Below, piece after piece: positions 1 through 5,977 of a DNA stretch of 9,979 bases. Below the pieces are notes generated by a model. The model was not told where the DNA came from. It did not search any database and saw only the letters and a list, made by a program, of their open reading frames with translations. The position numbers and the translations under genes are program-made. Origin of the DNA: Kiritimatiellia bacterium (lineage in GTDB: Bacteria > Verrucomicrobiota > Kiritimatiellia > RFP12 > UBA3636). Each line of letters starts with the position of its first letter. Positions within the stretch are counted from its first letter, which is position 1. The stretch spans positions 1 through 9,979 of the forward strand of contig JAFSUV010000172.1 in the NCBI GenBank assembly GCA_017450425.1, written 5' to 3'.

Positions 1-502
1 CGCGCTGGACGATTCTCGGGCCGGTGTCCGTGCCGGCATCTACGAAATGCACGGTGACGCCCGCCACCTTGGCGCCGTGGTCCAGGGCCTGCTTCCAGGC
101 TTCGACGCCCGGAAACGACGGCAGCAGCGCCGGGTGGATGTTGAGCACGCGGTGCGGAAATGCGGCGAGAAGCCCGGGCTTGACGATCCGCATGAAGCCG
201 GCGAGCGCGACGACTTCGGCGCCGTGGAGGCGGAGGAACTCGATGTAGCGCTCTTCGGCCGGGCCTTCGAGCTTCGTGCGCCACGGCGCGGGGTCGATGT
301 ACCGGGCGGGGATGCCGGCCGCGCGGGCGCGGTCGAGAATCTTCGCGCCGGGTACGTCCGCCGCCACGCACACGACGCGGGCGCTGAGCGCGCCGGCGCC
401 GATGGCGTCGATGATCGATTGCATGTTGGTGCCCGAGCCCGAGCCGAGTACGCCGATCCGCAGCGGTTCGCCGGAAGGCGTGTAGGGTATTGTCGTTTCC
501 AT
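1..502 (-). CDS. purN: Phosphoribosylglycinamide formyltransferase PurN (3' end cut by the window)
   Basis: PurN transfers a formyl group from 10-formyl-tetrahydrofolate to GAR, giving FGAR, the third step of cytosolic de novo purine synthesis. I translated this frame by hand from the ATG at 502. It stays open for 167 residues to the window edge, against roughly 190-215 for the family, so only the C-terminal end is missing. The N-terminal Rossmann motif GSGSGTN lies at residues 20-26, and the family signature NIHPALLPSFPG at 121-132. N121, H123 and D159 (in DAGTDTGP) match the catalytic Asn, His and Asp of E. coli PurN (N106, H108, D144) at a constant offset of 15. That offset comes from a 15-residue N-terminal extension before the first strand (LRIGVLG). 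No other start lies close to that strand. No properly spaced Shine-Dalgarno is present: the GGGGG run ends one base before the ATG, too close to act as one. The gene diverges from the HAD phosphatase. Confidence 0.96.
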   Translation of the reverse strand, partial: METTIPYTPSGEPLRIGVLGSGSGTNMQSIIDAIGAGALSARVVCVAADVPGAKILDRARAAGIPARYIDPAPWRTKLEGPAEERYIEFLRLHGAEVVALAGFMRIVKPGLLAAFPHRVLNIHPALLPSFPGVEAWKQALDHGAKVAGVTVHFVDAGTDTGPRIVQR

Positions 503-509
503 GCCCCCG

Positions 510-518
510 ATTTTAGCA
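510..518 (-). promoter_or_regulatory. Extended -10 promoter element of purN
   Basis: Read on the minus strand this is TGC TAAAAT: the extended -10 dinucleotide TG, one spacer base, then a hexamer matching TATAAT at five of six positions. Only seven bases (503-509) separate the hexamer from the purN ATG, which puts the expected transcription start at or next to the start codon. No good -35 is visible 16-18 bp upstream, as is common for extended -10 promoters. Confidence 0.5.
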
Positions 519-519
519 A

Positions 520-547
520 ATGAAACGAAATCCGCATGTGATAGAAT
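520..547 (+). promoter_or_regulatory. Probable promoter of the HAD phosphatase gene
   Basis: The -10 is TAGAAT (542-547, five of six to consensus), preceded by TG plus one base (539-541), giving an extended -10. A weak -35-like ATGAAA (520-525) sits 16 bp upstream. Nine bases separate the -10 from the ATG at 557, so the expected start site lies about two or three bases before the start codon. The region between -10 and ATG contains no Shine-Dalgarno. The element overlaps the divergent purN promoter region. Confidence 0.5.
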
Positions 548-556
548 GCCCGAATC

Positions 557-1348
557 ATGAAAACACCCCGCGACATCGAAATGTTCCTCCTCGACATGGA
601 CGGAACCATCTACCTCGGAAACCGCCTCTTCGACTGCACCAAGCCGTTCCTCGAAACCGTGCGCGCCACGGGGCGGCGCTACATATTCCTCACGAACAAC
701 TCCTCCAAAGACCGCCTTGCGTACGTCGAAAAGCTCGCGCGGCTGGGGATAGCCGCCGAGCCGGACGAGGTGTTCACTTCAGGCGAAGCGACCACGCTGC
801 GCCTCCGCGCGACCATGCCGGGCGCGTCGCTCGCCGTGTTCGGGATGCCCACGCTGGAGCGCGAATTTGAAAATGCGGGCTTCCGGCTCGTCGAGCGCGA
901 CCCCGACGCCGTGGTCCTCGGCTTCGACATGGCTTTCGACTACGCCAAGATGACCCGCCTTTGCGACCTCGTGCGCGAAGGCCGCCCCTACATCGCGACG
1001 CACCCGGATTTCAACTGCCCGGTCGAAAACGGCTTCATACCGGACATCGGCGCCGTCATCGAATACGTGAAGGCCTCGACGGGCCGCGCGCCGGACGAGG
1101 TCGTCGGCAAACCCCACGCCGGCATCGTCGATGCCGTCGCGGCGAAATACGGCGTCGCCAAGGATCGCATCTGCATGGTCGGCGACCGGCTCTATACCGA
1201 CATCGCGCTCGGCGCCAACGCCGGGATATCGACGGCGCTCGTGCTCTCCGGCGAGACGTCCGCGGCAGACGCCGCCGCCTCGCCGCACAAGCCGACGTGG
1301 ACGTTCGCCGACTTGGGCGGCATCCGCGAAGCGCTTCTCTCCGCCTGA
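557..1348 (+). CDS. HAD-IIA family (NagD/AraL-like) phosphatase
   Basis: This is a cytosolic Mg2+-dependent phosphatase of the haloacid dehalogenase superfamily, subfamily IIA, whose members hydrolyse small phosphate esters such as phosphosugars, nucleotides or phosphoglycolate. The 263 residues are typical of NagD-like proteins (about 250-270). Motif I is DMDGT at 13-17, with nucleophile D13 and acid/base D15. Motif II is TNNSS at 46-50. The motif III lysine is K185 in GKPH. Motif IV is VGDRLYTDI at 208-216, with metal-binding D210 and D215. The segment between motifs II and III is the expected C2-type cap, which sets substrate choice. The substrate cannot be read from the sequence. The ATG at 557 sits directly behind the extended -10 with no Shine-Dalgarno; starting any further downstream would soon lose motif I. 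It is transcribed divergently from purN and is followed by a separate promoter for ychF, so it is probably a single-gene unit. Confidence 0.93.
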   Translation: MKTPRDIEMFLLDMDGTIYLGNRLFDCTKPFLETVRATGRRYIFLTNNSSKDRLAYVEKLARLGIAAEPDEVFTSGEATTLRLRATMPGASLAVFGMPTLEREFENAGFRLVERDPDAVVLGFDMAFDYAKMTRLCDLVREGRPYIATHPDFNCPVENGFIPDIGAVIEYVKASTGRAPDEVVGKPHAGIVDAVAAKYGVAKDRICMVGDRLYTDIALGANAGISTALVLSGETSAADAAASPHKPTWTFADLGGIREALLSA

Positions 1349-1350
1349 GG

Positions 1351-1379
1351 TTGAAACGGCGCGCGAAAGCGCGTAGGAT
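1351..1379 (+). promoter_or_regulatory. Probable sigma70-type promoter of ychF
   Basis: A -35-like TTGAAA (1351-1356, five of six to TTGACA) and a -10-like TAGGAT (1374-1379, four of six) are separated by exactly 17 bp, starting two bases after the stop of the HAD gene. The predicted start site is near 1386, giving a leader of about 23 bases. That leader contains AGGA (1397-1400) eight bases before the ychF ATG. Confidence 0.55.
1360..1373 (+). repeat. Perfect inverted repeat with GAAA loop in the ychF promoter spacer
   Basis: CGCGC (1360-1364), GAAA (1365-1368) and GCGCG (1369-1373) form a perfect five-pair stem with a GNRA tetraloop. It fills most of the spacer between the -35 and -10 boxes. 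It also follows the HAD stop codon, so as RNA it could mark the 3' end of that transcript. No U-tract follows, so a factor-independent terminator is unlikely. Confidence 0.5.
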
Positions 1380-1408
1380 AGGCTCCGAAAGAAAACAGGA
1401 CTCAGAAA

Positions 1409-2509
1409 ATGGCTCTCAACATCGGCATCGTCGGGCTTCCGAACGTAGGCAAATCCACTCTTTTCAACGCCCTCACGCGTGCGCAAAACGCAAAGGCGGA
1501 GAATTTCCCGTTTTGCACGATCGAGCCGAACACGGCCGTCGTGCCGGTTCCGGACGAGCGGCTCGCCGTGCTTTCCGGCATGGTCCATCCGCAGCAGACG
1601 ATCCCGGCCACGGTCGAATTCGTCGATATCGCCGGCCTCGTGAAAGGCGCAAGCAAGGGGGAGGGGCTCGGCAACAAGTTCCTCGCCAACGTCCGCGACG
1701 CGAGCGCGATCCTCCACGTGGTGCGCTGCTTCGAAAACGCGGACATCGTCCACGTGGAGGGTTCGATCGATCCGGTGCGCGACGTCGATACGATCGAAAC
1801 GGAGCTTTTGCTCGCCGACCTCGAAATCCTCGAGGCGCGGGCGGCGCGGCTCGGCAAGGTCGCGAAGGCCGATCCGAAGGCCCGCCCGGAGCTGGAGGCC
1901 GTCGAGGCGCTCAAGGCGCACGTCGAGGCCGGCAACCCGGTGCGGACGTTCGCGGGGCACGACGACGACGCGCTCGCCGCCGCGCTGCGCGAAGGCAGGT
2001 TCCTCACCGACAAGACAATCATCTACGTGGCCAACGTTGACGAGCAGTCCGTTTCCTCCGACAACGAGTTCGCGGCCGCGCTGCGCGCCAGGGCCGAAGC
2101 CCGCGGGTGCGAATGCGTGCGGATATGCGCGGCGGTGGAGCAGGACATGGCGGGGCTTTCGGACGACGAGCGCCGGGAGTTCCTTTCGTCCTACGGGATC
2201 GCCGAGAGCGGCCTCGACGCGATAATCCACAGCGGCTACAAGGCTCTCGGACTCGCGTCGTTCCTCACCGCCGGCCCCAAGGAAGTGCGGGCGTGGACTT
2301 TCCGGCGCGGGTGGAAGGCGCCCAAGTGCGCCGGCGTCATCCACAGCGATTTCGAGCGCGGGTTCATACGGGCGCAGGTCGTGTCCTACGGCGACTTCGT
2401 CGCGAACGGCGGCGAAAAGCGGTGCCGGGAGCTGGGGCTCGTGCGCGAGGAGGGCAAGGACTACGAGATGCGCGACGGCGACATGGTGGAGTTTCTCTTC
2501 AACGTCTAG
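1409..2509 (+). CDS. ychF: Redox-regulated ATPase / OLA1-type P-loop protein YchF
   Basis: YchF is a conserved Obg-family P-loop protein that prefers ATP to GTP, associates with ribosomes and is linked to stress responses and start-site fidelity. The 366 residues match the family (363 in E. coli). The N-terminal P-loop GLPNVGKST is at 9-17, followed by the YchF signature NFPFCTIEPN at 32-41. The G3-like DIAGLVKGA spans 73-81, with Leu where classical GTPases carry Gln, as is normal for this hydrophobic-substituted group. The position of the usual NKxD is NVDE (209-212), the known reason for ATP preference. A charged helical segment sits near 125-205. The C-terminal TGS domain starts near 283 and ends in the typical DGDMVEFLFNV. 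AGGA eight bases upstream supports the start. The gene has its own likely promoter. rny follows after 87 bp, so co-transcription is possible but not shown. Confidence 0.98.
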   Translation: MALNIGIVGLPNVGKSTLFNALTRAQNAKAENFPFCTIEPNTAVVPVPDERLAVLSGMVHPQQTIPATVEFVDIAGLVKGASKGEGLGNKFLANVRDASAILHVVRCFENADIVHVEGSIDPVRDVDTIETELLLADLEILEARAARLGKVAKADPKARPELEAVEALKAHVEAGNPVRTFAGHDDDALAAALREGRFLTDKTIIYVANVDEQSVSSDNEFAAALRARAEARGCECVRICAAVEQDMAGLSDDERREFLSSYGIAESGLDAIIHSGYKALGLASFLTAGPKEVRAWTFRRGWKAPKCAGVIHSDFERGFIRAQVVSYGDFVANGGEKRCRELGLVREEGKDYEMRDGDMVEFLFNV

Positions 2510-2522
2510 GCCCCTTGGGGGC
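2510..2522 (+). terminator. Small GC hairpin after ychF (weak terminator candidate)
   Basis: GCCCC (2510-2514), a TTG loop and GGGGC (2518-2522) form a five-pair stem immediately after the ychF stop. No T-run follows, so a factor-independent terminator is doubtful; it may only protect the 3' end of the mRNA. The rest of the 87-bp gap to rny shows no promoter I would defend, only a Shine-Dalgarno (AGAGG, 2584-2588) eight bases before the rny ATG. Confidence 0.2.
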
Positions 2523-2596
2523 GCGGGCGGGCGGTCTTTCCGCGGCCTTTCCGGTCGAAATCCGGTTTCTTTCATTCCAACGCAGAGGTTTTCAAA

Positions 2597-4174
2597 ATGA
2601 CTCCGATAGTACTCAGTTTGGTGGCGGGCCTTCTCCTCGGTGCGGGTTTCGGCTGGTGGCTTCGCGCCTGGACTGCGGCCCGCTCCGCCCCCGGCGCGCT
2701 GCGCGGCGCGCAGACCAGGCTCTCCGACGCGGAGCGGACGGCCAAAAACATGGTGCGCGAAGCGGAAATCCAGGCCAAGTCGGAAGTGCTCAAGGCGCGC
2801 GAGGCGTTCGAAACGTCCGTCAAGGAGCAGCGCAGGGAACTCAACGAAACCATGGCCGGCCTGAACAAGCGCGAGGCGTCGCTCGCTCAGCGCGAGCAGA
2901 ACATGGACAGCAAGGCCGACATCCTCGACCGCAAGGAAGAGGCGATTGACCGCAAGGCCGCCGAGGCGGAGCAGACGGCGGCGGAAGGCCGCCGCCTCGC
3001 CAAGGAAGCGGAGAAGCTCGGCGCCGAAGCGACGGCAAAGCTCGAAAAGCTCGCCGGCATGACCCGCGACCAGGCCCGGCGCGATCTGCTCGAAAAGGCG
3101 AAGTCGGAGATCGAAGGCGACGTCGGCACGCTCATACGCCGCGCCCGCGAGCGGACGGAAGACTCTGCGGCGAAGGAGGCGCAGAAAATCGTGGTCGGCG
3201 CCATGCAGCGCTACGCCGCAAGCCACATAGCCGACACCGCCGTGAAGATCGTGTCCGTGCAGGGCGACGACGCCAAGGGCCGCATCATAGGCCGCGAAGG
3301 GCGCAACATCCGCGCCCTCGAAGCCGCCACCGGCTGCTCGTTCATCATCGACGACATCCCGGACGGCGTGATCATCTCCGCCGCCGATCCGCTGCGGCGC
3401 GAAATCGCCGCCACGGCGCTCGAGCGCCTCATCGCCTCCGGCAAGATCCAGCCTCAGAAAATCGAGGAGGAGGTCGAGAGCGTGAAGCGCAATTGGGACG
3501 AACACCTCGCAAAAATCGGAGGCTCCGCCGCAGACGAGGCCGGCGTCGCGGTGGCGGACGACGAGACGCTGCGCACGCTCGGAAAGCTCCGGTTCCGCGT
3601 GAGTTTCTCGCAGAACGTGCTGCGCCACAGCGTGGAAGTCGCCCGCTACGCGGGCATGATGGCGTCGGAACTCGGGCTGGACGCCCAGCTCGCCCGCCGC
3701 ATCGGCCTTTTCCACGACATCGGCAAGGCGCTCGACGAAACGCACGAGGGCCCGCACGCCGCGGTGGGCGCGGCGTTCCTCGGCGGGCGCGGCGAGCGCA
3801 AGGAGGTGCTGGACGGCGTGGCGGGGCACCACGGCGAAACCGGCGACCCCACGGTTTACGCCGCCCTCGTCTCCGTGGCGGACGCCATGTCGAGCGCCCG
3901 GCCCGGCGCCCGCTCCGAAACGGGCGAAATCTACATCGGGCGCATGAGCAAACTCGAGCAGATCGCGTCCGCGTTCCCCGGCGTGGAGCGCGCCTTCGCC
4001 TACCAGGCGGGGCGCGACCTGAGGGTGTTCGTCGATCCGGAAAAGGCGTCGGACACCGACGCGCTCGTGCTGGCGCGCGACATTTGCGCGAAGGTCGAGA
4101 AGGAGCTTCAGTTCACGGGGCAGATTAAGATAACCGTCATCCGCGAAAAGCGGTGCGTCGAATACGCGCGGTAG
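2597..4174 (+). CDS. rny: Ribonuclease Y, membrane-anchored endoribonuclease
   Basis: RNase Y starts bulk mRNA decay by single-strand endonucleolytic cleavage and is held at the inner face of the membrane. The 525 residues match the family (about 510-530). In order: an N-terminal membrane helix (about residues 3-23), a long charged coiled coil (about 38-195, rich in Glu, Lys, Arg and Ala), a KH RNA-binding domain with the GREG loop at 233-236 inside GRIIGREGRNIR, and an HD domain with the metal-binding pair H373-D374 in LFHDIGKALD. Further HD histidines and aspartates are H344, H411/H412 and D429. The C-terminus ends in IKITVIREKRCVEYAR, the family's closing strand. AGAGG eight bases upstream supports the start. 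The short hydrolase gene downstream begins 24 bp after the stop and is probably co-transcribed. Nothing is missing or broken. Confidence 0.98.
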   Translation: MTPIVLSLVAGLLLGAGFGWWLRAWTAARSAPGALRGAQTRLSDAERTAKNMVREAEIQAKSEVLKAREAFETSVKEQRRELNETMAGLNKREASLAQREQNMDSKADILDRKEEAIDRKAAEAEQTAAEGRRLAKEAEKLGAEATAKLEKLAGMTRDQARRDLLEKAKSEIEGDVGTLIRRARERTEDSAAKEAQKIVVGAMQRYAASHIADTAVKIVSVQGDDAKGRIIGREGRNIRALEAATGCSFIIDDIPDGVIISAADPLRREIAATALERLIASGKIQPQKIEEEVESVKRNWDEHLAKIGGSAADEAGVAVADDETLRTLGKLRFRVSFSQNVLRHSVEVARYAGMMASELGLDAQLARRIGLFHDIGKALDETHEGPHAAVGAAFLGGRGERKEVLDGVAGHHGETGDPTVYAALVSVADAMSSARPGARSETGEIYIGRMSKLEQIASAFPGVERAFAYQAGRDLRVFVDPEKASDTDALVLARDICAKVEKELQFTGQIKITVIREKRCVEYAR

Positions 4175-4198
4175 CGCGTCTGGCGCCGGAGCGATGCC

Positions 4199-4945
4199 AT
4201 GTCGATTCTGATTGACAGCCATGTCCATGTGTACCCTTCGCATCGAACGGGCGCCGTCCTCGGCGCGTTCCGCCGCGCGATCGAGAGGGCCGGCGCGCAG
4301 AGCGGCGCGCTGTGTCTCGTGGAGCGCGAGGGCATGGACGCTTTCGGCGCATGGGCCCGCGGCGAAAACCTCCCGGGGGGCACGCGCGCGACACATGTCG
4401 AAGAGAATGCGTTGTTGCTGGAGACGCCCGGCGAAAAAACGGTGGCCGTTCTCGCCGGGCGGCAGATCGCGTGCGCGGAAAGGGTGGAAATACTCGCCCT
4501 CGGCACCCGCGAAAAATTCCGCGACGGCACGCCGGCCGCCGAAGCGGTGGCGACCGCGCTTTCTCTCGGCGCGATGCCGGTGCTCTCGTGGGGCGTCGGC
4601 AAGTGGCTTTTTTCGCGCGCCAAAGTCGTGGCGGCGCTTCTCAGGCGTTTTCCCGTCGAGGATCTTTCCATCGGCGACACTTCCCTGCGGCCGGTTTTCT
4701 GGCCCGAACCCGCAGCCATGGCCGAGGCGCCGTCCCTCGGGCGGCGCGTACTGCGCGGCTCCGACCCGCTCCCGCCCGCCAGCGAAGAAACGCGAGCCGG
4801 CGAATGGGCCGACCTTGCCGAGGAGGAGCTCTCACCCGACAGGCCCGTCGCGTCGTCGCTTCTCAACATCCTGCGCGAAACGCCGCTCGTCCCTGTCGGC
4901 CGCCGGGCCGGCCCGGTGGAATTTCTCCGCCGCATGTCCGGCTAG
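4199..4945 (+). CDS. Predicted metal-dependent hydrolase (amidohydrolase/PHP-like), function unknown
   Basis: I do not recognise a named gene. The 248-residue product opens with IDSHVHVYP (5-13). A DxHxH motif right at the N-terminus is how many TIM-barrel metal hydrolases (amidohydrolase and PHP groups) begin, with H8 and H10 as likely metal ligands. Other conserved-looking blocks are WGVGKW (131-136), GDTSLRPVFWPEP (159-171) and GSDPLPPASEE (187-197). D160 and D189 are candidates for further ligands. No signal peptide or membrane segment is visible, so it is probably cytosolic. It is shorter than typical amidohydrolases (about 300-400 residues), which suggests a reduced barrel or a distinct small family. 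GGAG (4188-4191) seven bases upstream fixes the start. It begins 24 bp after rny and probably shares its transcript. It ends 9 bp from the convergent azlD stop. The hydrolase fold is an inference from the motif, and the substrate is unknown. Confidence 0.75.
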   Translation: MSILIDSHVHVYPSHRTGAVLGAFRRAIERAGAQSGALCLVEREGMDAFGAWARGENLPGGTRATHVEENALLLETPGEKTVAVLAGRQIACAERVEILALGTREKFRDGTPAAEAVATALSLGAMPVLSWGVGKWLFSRAKVVAALLRRFPVEDLSIGDTSLRPVFWPEPAAMAEAPSLGRRVLRGSDPLPPASEETRAGEWADLAEEELSPDRPVASSLLNILRETPLVPVGRRAGPVEFLRRMSG

Positions 4946-4954
4946 CGCGAAGCG

Positions 4955-5254
4955 TCAGGAAACGGCGAATGCGGCGAGTGTCGCCGCCGCGGCGACGAGC
5001 GGCAGCGACTTGCCGCAAAGCGAAAGCGCCAGCGCGACCGCGAGTCCGGCGCAGGACGGCGCCGCCGACCCCGTGGCGGAAAAGGCGTCGGGGACGACCA
5101 TCGCGGCCAGGATGGCATACGGCAGGCGCCCGACGAACGCGACGAGGCGCGGACTTTCGAGCGGCTTGCGCAAAAGCACGAGCGGCGCGGAGCGCATGGC
5201 GAAGTTTGCCGCCGCCACGAGGACGACAACCGCGAAAAGATCCGCTTCGGTCAC
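4955..5254 (-). CDS. azlD: AzlD-type small subunit of branched-chain amino acid exporter
   Basis: AzlD is the small integral-membrane partner of AzlC. The pair exports branched-chain amino acids and analogues such as azaleucine (AzlCD in Bacillus, BrnFE in Corynebacterium). The 99 residues fit the family (about 100-110). Three to four hydrophobic stretches are visible (about 5-20, 43-56, 66-80, 83-98), with the family-like RSAPLVLL (21-28) and LPYAILAAMVV (44-54). The start is GTG. Its first bases overlap the azlC stop in the four-base GTGA, and AAAGGAAAGG lies six bases upstream, so this start is well supported and translation is probably coupled. Longer readings upstream in the same frame are Arg-rich and run through azlC out of frame. 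Substrate range is inferred from the family only. Confidence 0.88.
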   Translation of the reverse strand: MTEADLFAVVVLVAAANFAMRSAPLVLLRKPLESPRLVAFVGRLPYAILAAMVVPDAFSATGSAAPSCAGLAVALALSLCGKSLPLVAAAATLAAFAVS

Positions 5255-5961
5255 GGCGCGCCTTTCCTTTCCGGGAAACACCACGCGGAGACGCCGGCGG
5301 CCGCGACTCCGGCCAAAAGCATGGAAAGCGCGGACGCGGGGCGCATCGCGCTTGGCAAAAGACGGGCCGCCGCGTTGAGGCACGCCGCGACAAGGACGGC
5401 GAGAAGCATCGGACGCGACTTCTTCGCTTCCGGCACGACGATTGCGACGAACATCGCATAGAGGGCGATTCCGAGCGGCGCAAGGGCGGAGGGCGGCAGG
5501 AGCGACGTGCCGACGGCACCGATGGCGTTGCCGGCGTTCCAGCCGAAATAGGACGTCGCGAGGATGCCGACAAGGTACGGAAAACTCAGCGGAAACGGAC
5601 GGGAAACCGCAAGCGCGACATTTTCGTCCGTGACGCCCATCGCCACGGCAAGCCGCCGCACGATCCCGATTTGCGGCGGCAGTTTCTGGGCGAGGGCAAG
5701 CGAGAGCAGCAGATACCTGAGGTTCAGGGCGAGGCACAGCAGCACCAGCTGCCACATCCCGCCCGGAGCGCCCGGGATCGCGCGCTGCGCCAAAGCGCCC
5801 TGGTCGGTGCCGGAAAGGTGGGTGAGGGACTGCAGGACCGGAGACCACACGGGGTGGCCGTTCGCCACGGCGGCAGCCGCCACGGCGAACCCCACCCCGA
5901 AATACCCCGCGCCTATCGGAAGGGCGTCGGCGCAGCCGCGCCGGAATGTTGCGTCCTGCAA
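5251..5961 (-). CDS. azlC: AzlC-type large subunit of branched-chain amino acid exporter
   Basis: AzlC is the polytopic membrane subunit of the AzlCD exporter. The 236 residues match the family (about 230-250). Family features are ALPIGAGYFGVGFAV near the N-terminus (13-27), LSGTDQGALAQ (49-59) in place of the usual SGxSQF-type motif, LNLRYLLLSLAL (79-90) resembling the common NLRHLLMGL block, and MGVTDENVAL (108-117) resembling the family's TDExFAL motif. Seven or so hydrophobic segments fill the rest, ending in a charged ERKGAP tail. The most upstream start is TTG at 5961, 16 bp after the nhaC stop. No ATG or GTG fits as well. A weak AAAGG overlaps the nhaC stop but is 13 bases away, so translation may depend on ribosomes finishing nhaC. 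It overlaps azlD by four bases. Confidence 0.92.
   Translation of the reverse strand: MQDATFRRGCADALPIGAGYFGVGFAVAAAAVANGHPVWSPVLQSLTHLSGTDQGALAQRAIPGAPGGMWQLVLLCLALNLRYLLLSLALAQKLPPQIGIVRRLAVAMGVTDENVALAVSRPFPLSFPYLVGILATSYFGWNAGNAIGAVGTSLLPPSALAPLGIALYAMFVAIVVPEAKKSRPMLLAVLVAACLNAAARLLPSAMRPASALSMLLAGVAAAGVSAWCFPERKGAP
5261..5270 (-). promoter_or_regulatory. Ribosome binding site that fixes the azlD GTG start
   Basis: On the minus strand this reads AAAGGAAAGG inside the end of azlC, six bases before the azlD GTG. It supports the non-ATG start and the four-base overlap. Confidence 0.6.
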
Positions 5962-5977
5962 GGCGGAGGGAAGGCCT

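Noticed and set aside
534..549. GCAT-N8-ATGC around the HAD -10 as an operator
   Set aside because: Four-base arms over an eight-base centre are expected by chance, and nothing else supports it.
779..4396. A 1,205-residue open frame on the minus strand antisense to HAD, ychF and rny
   Set aside because: It is in codon register with three clearly functional genes and exists because they lack TTA, CTA and TCA codons. Its translation is rich in Arg, His, Asp, Val and Ala, with no family motif, no fold-like pattern and no ribosome binding site.
4955..5848. A longer azlD reading of 297 residues
   Set aside because: The added part is an out-of-frame Arg/Pro-rich translation of azlC. The GTG at 5254 has a good ribosome binding site and the classic four-base overlap.
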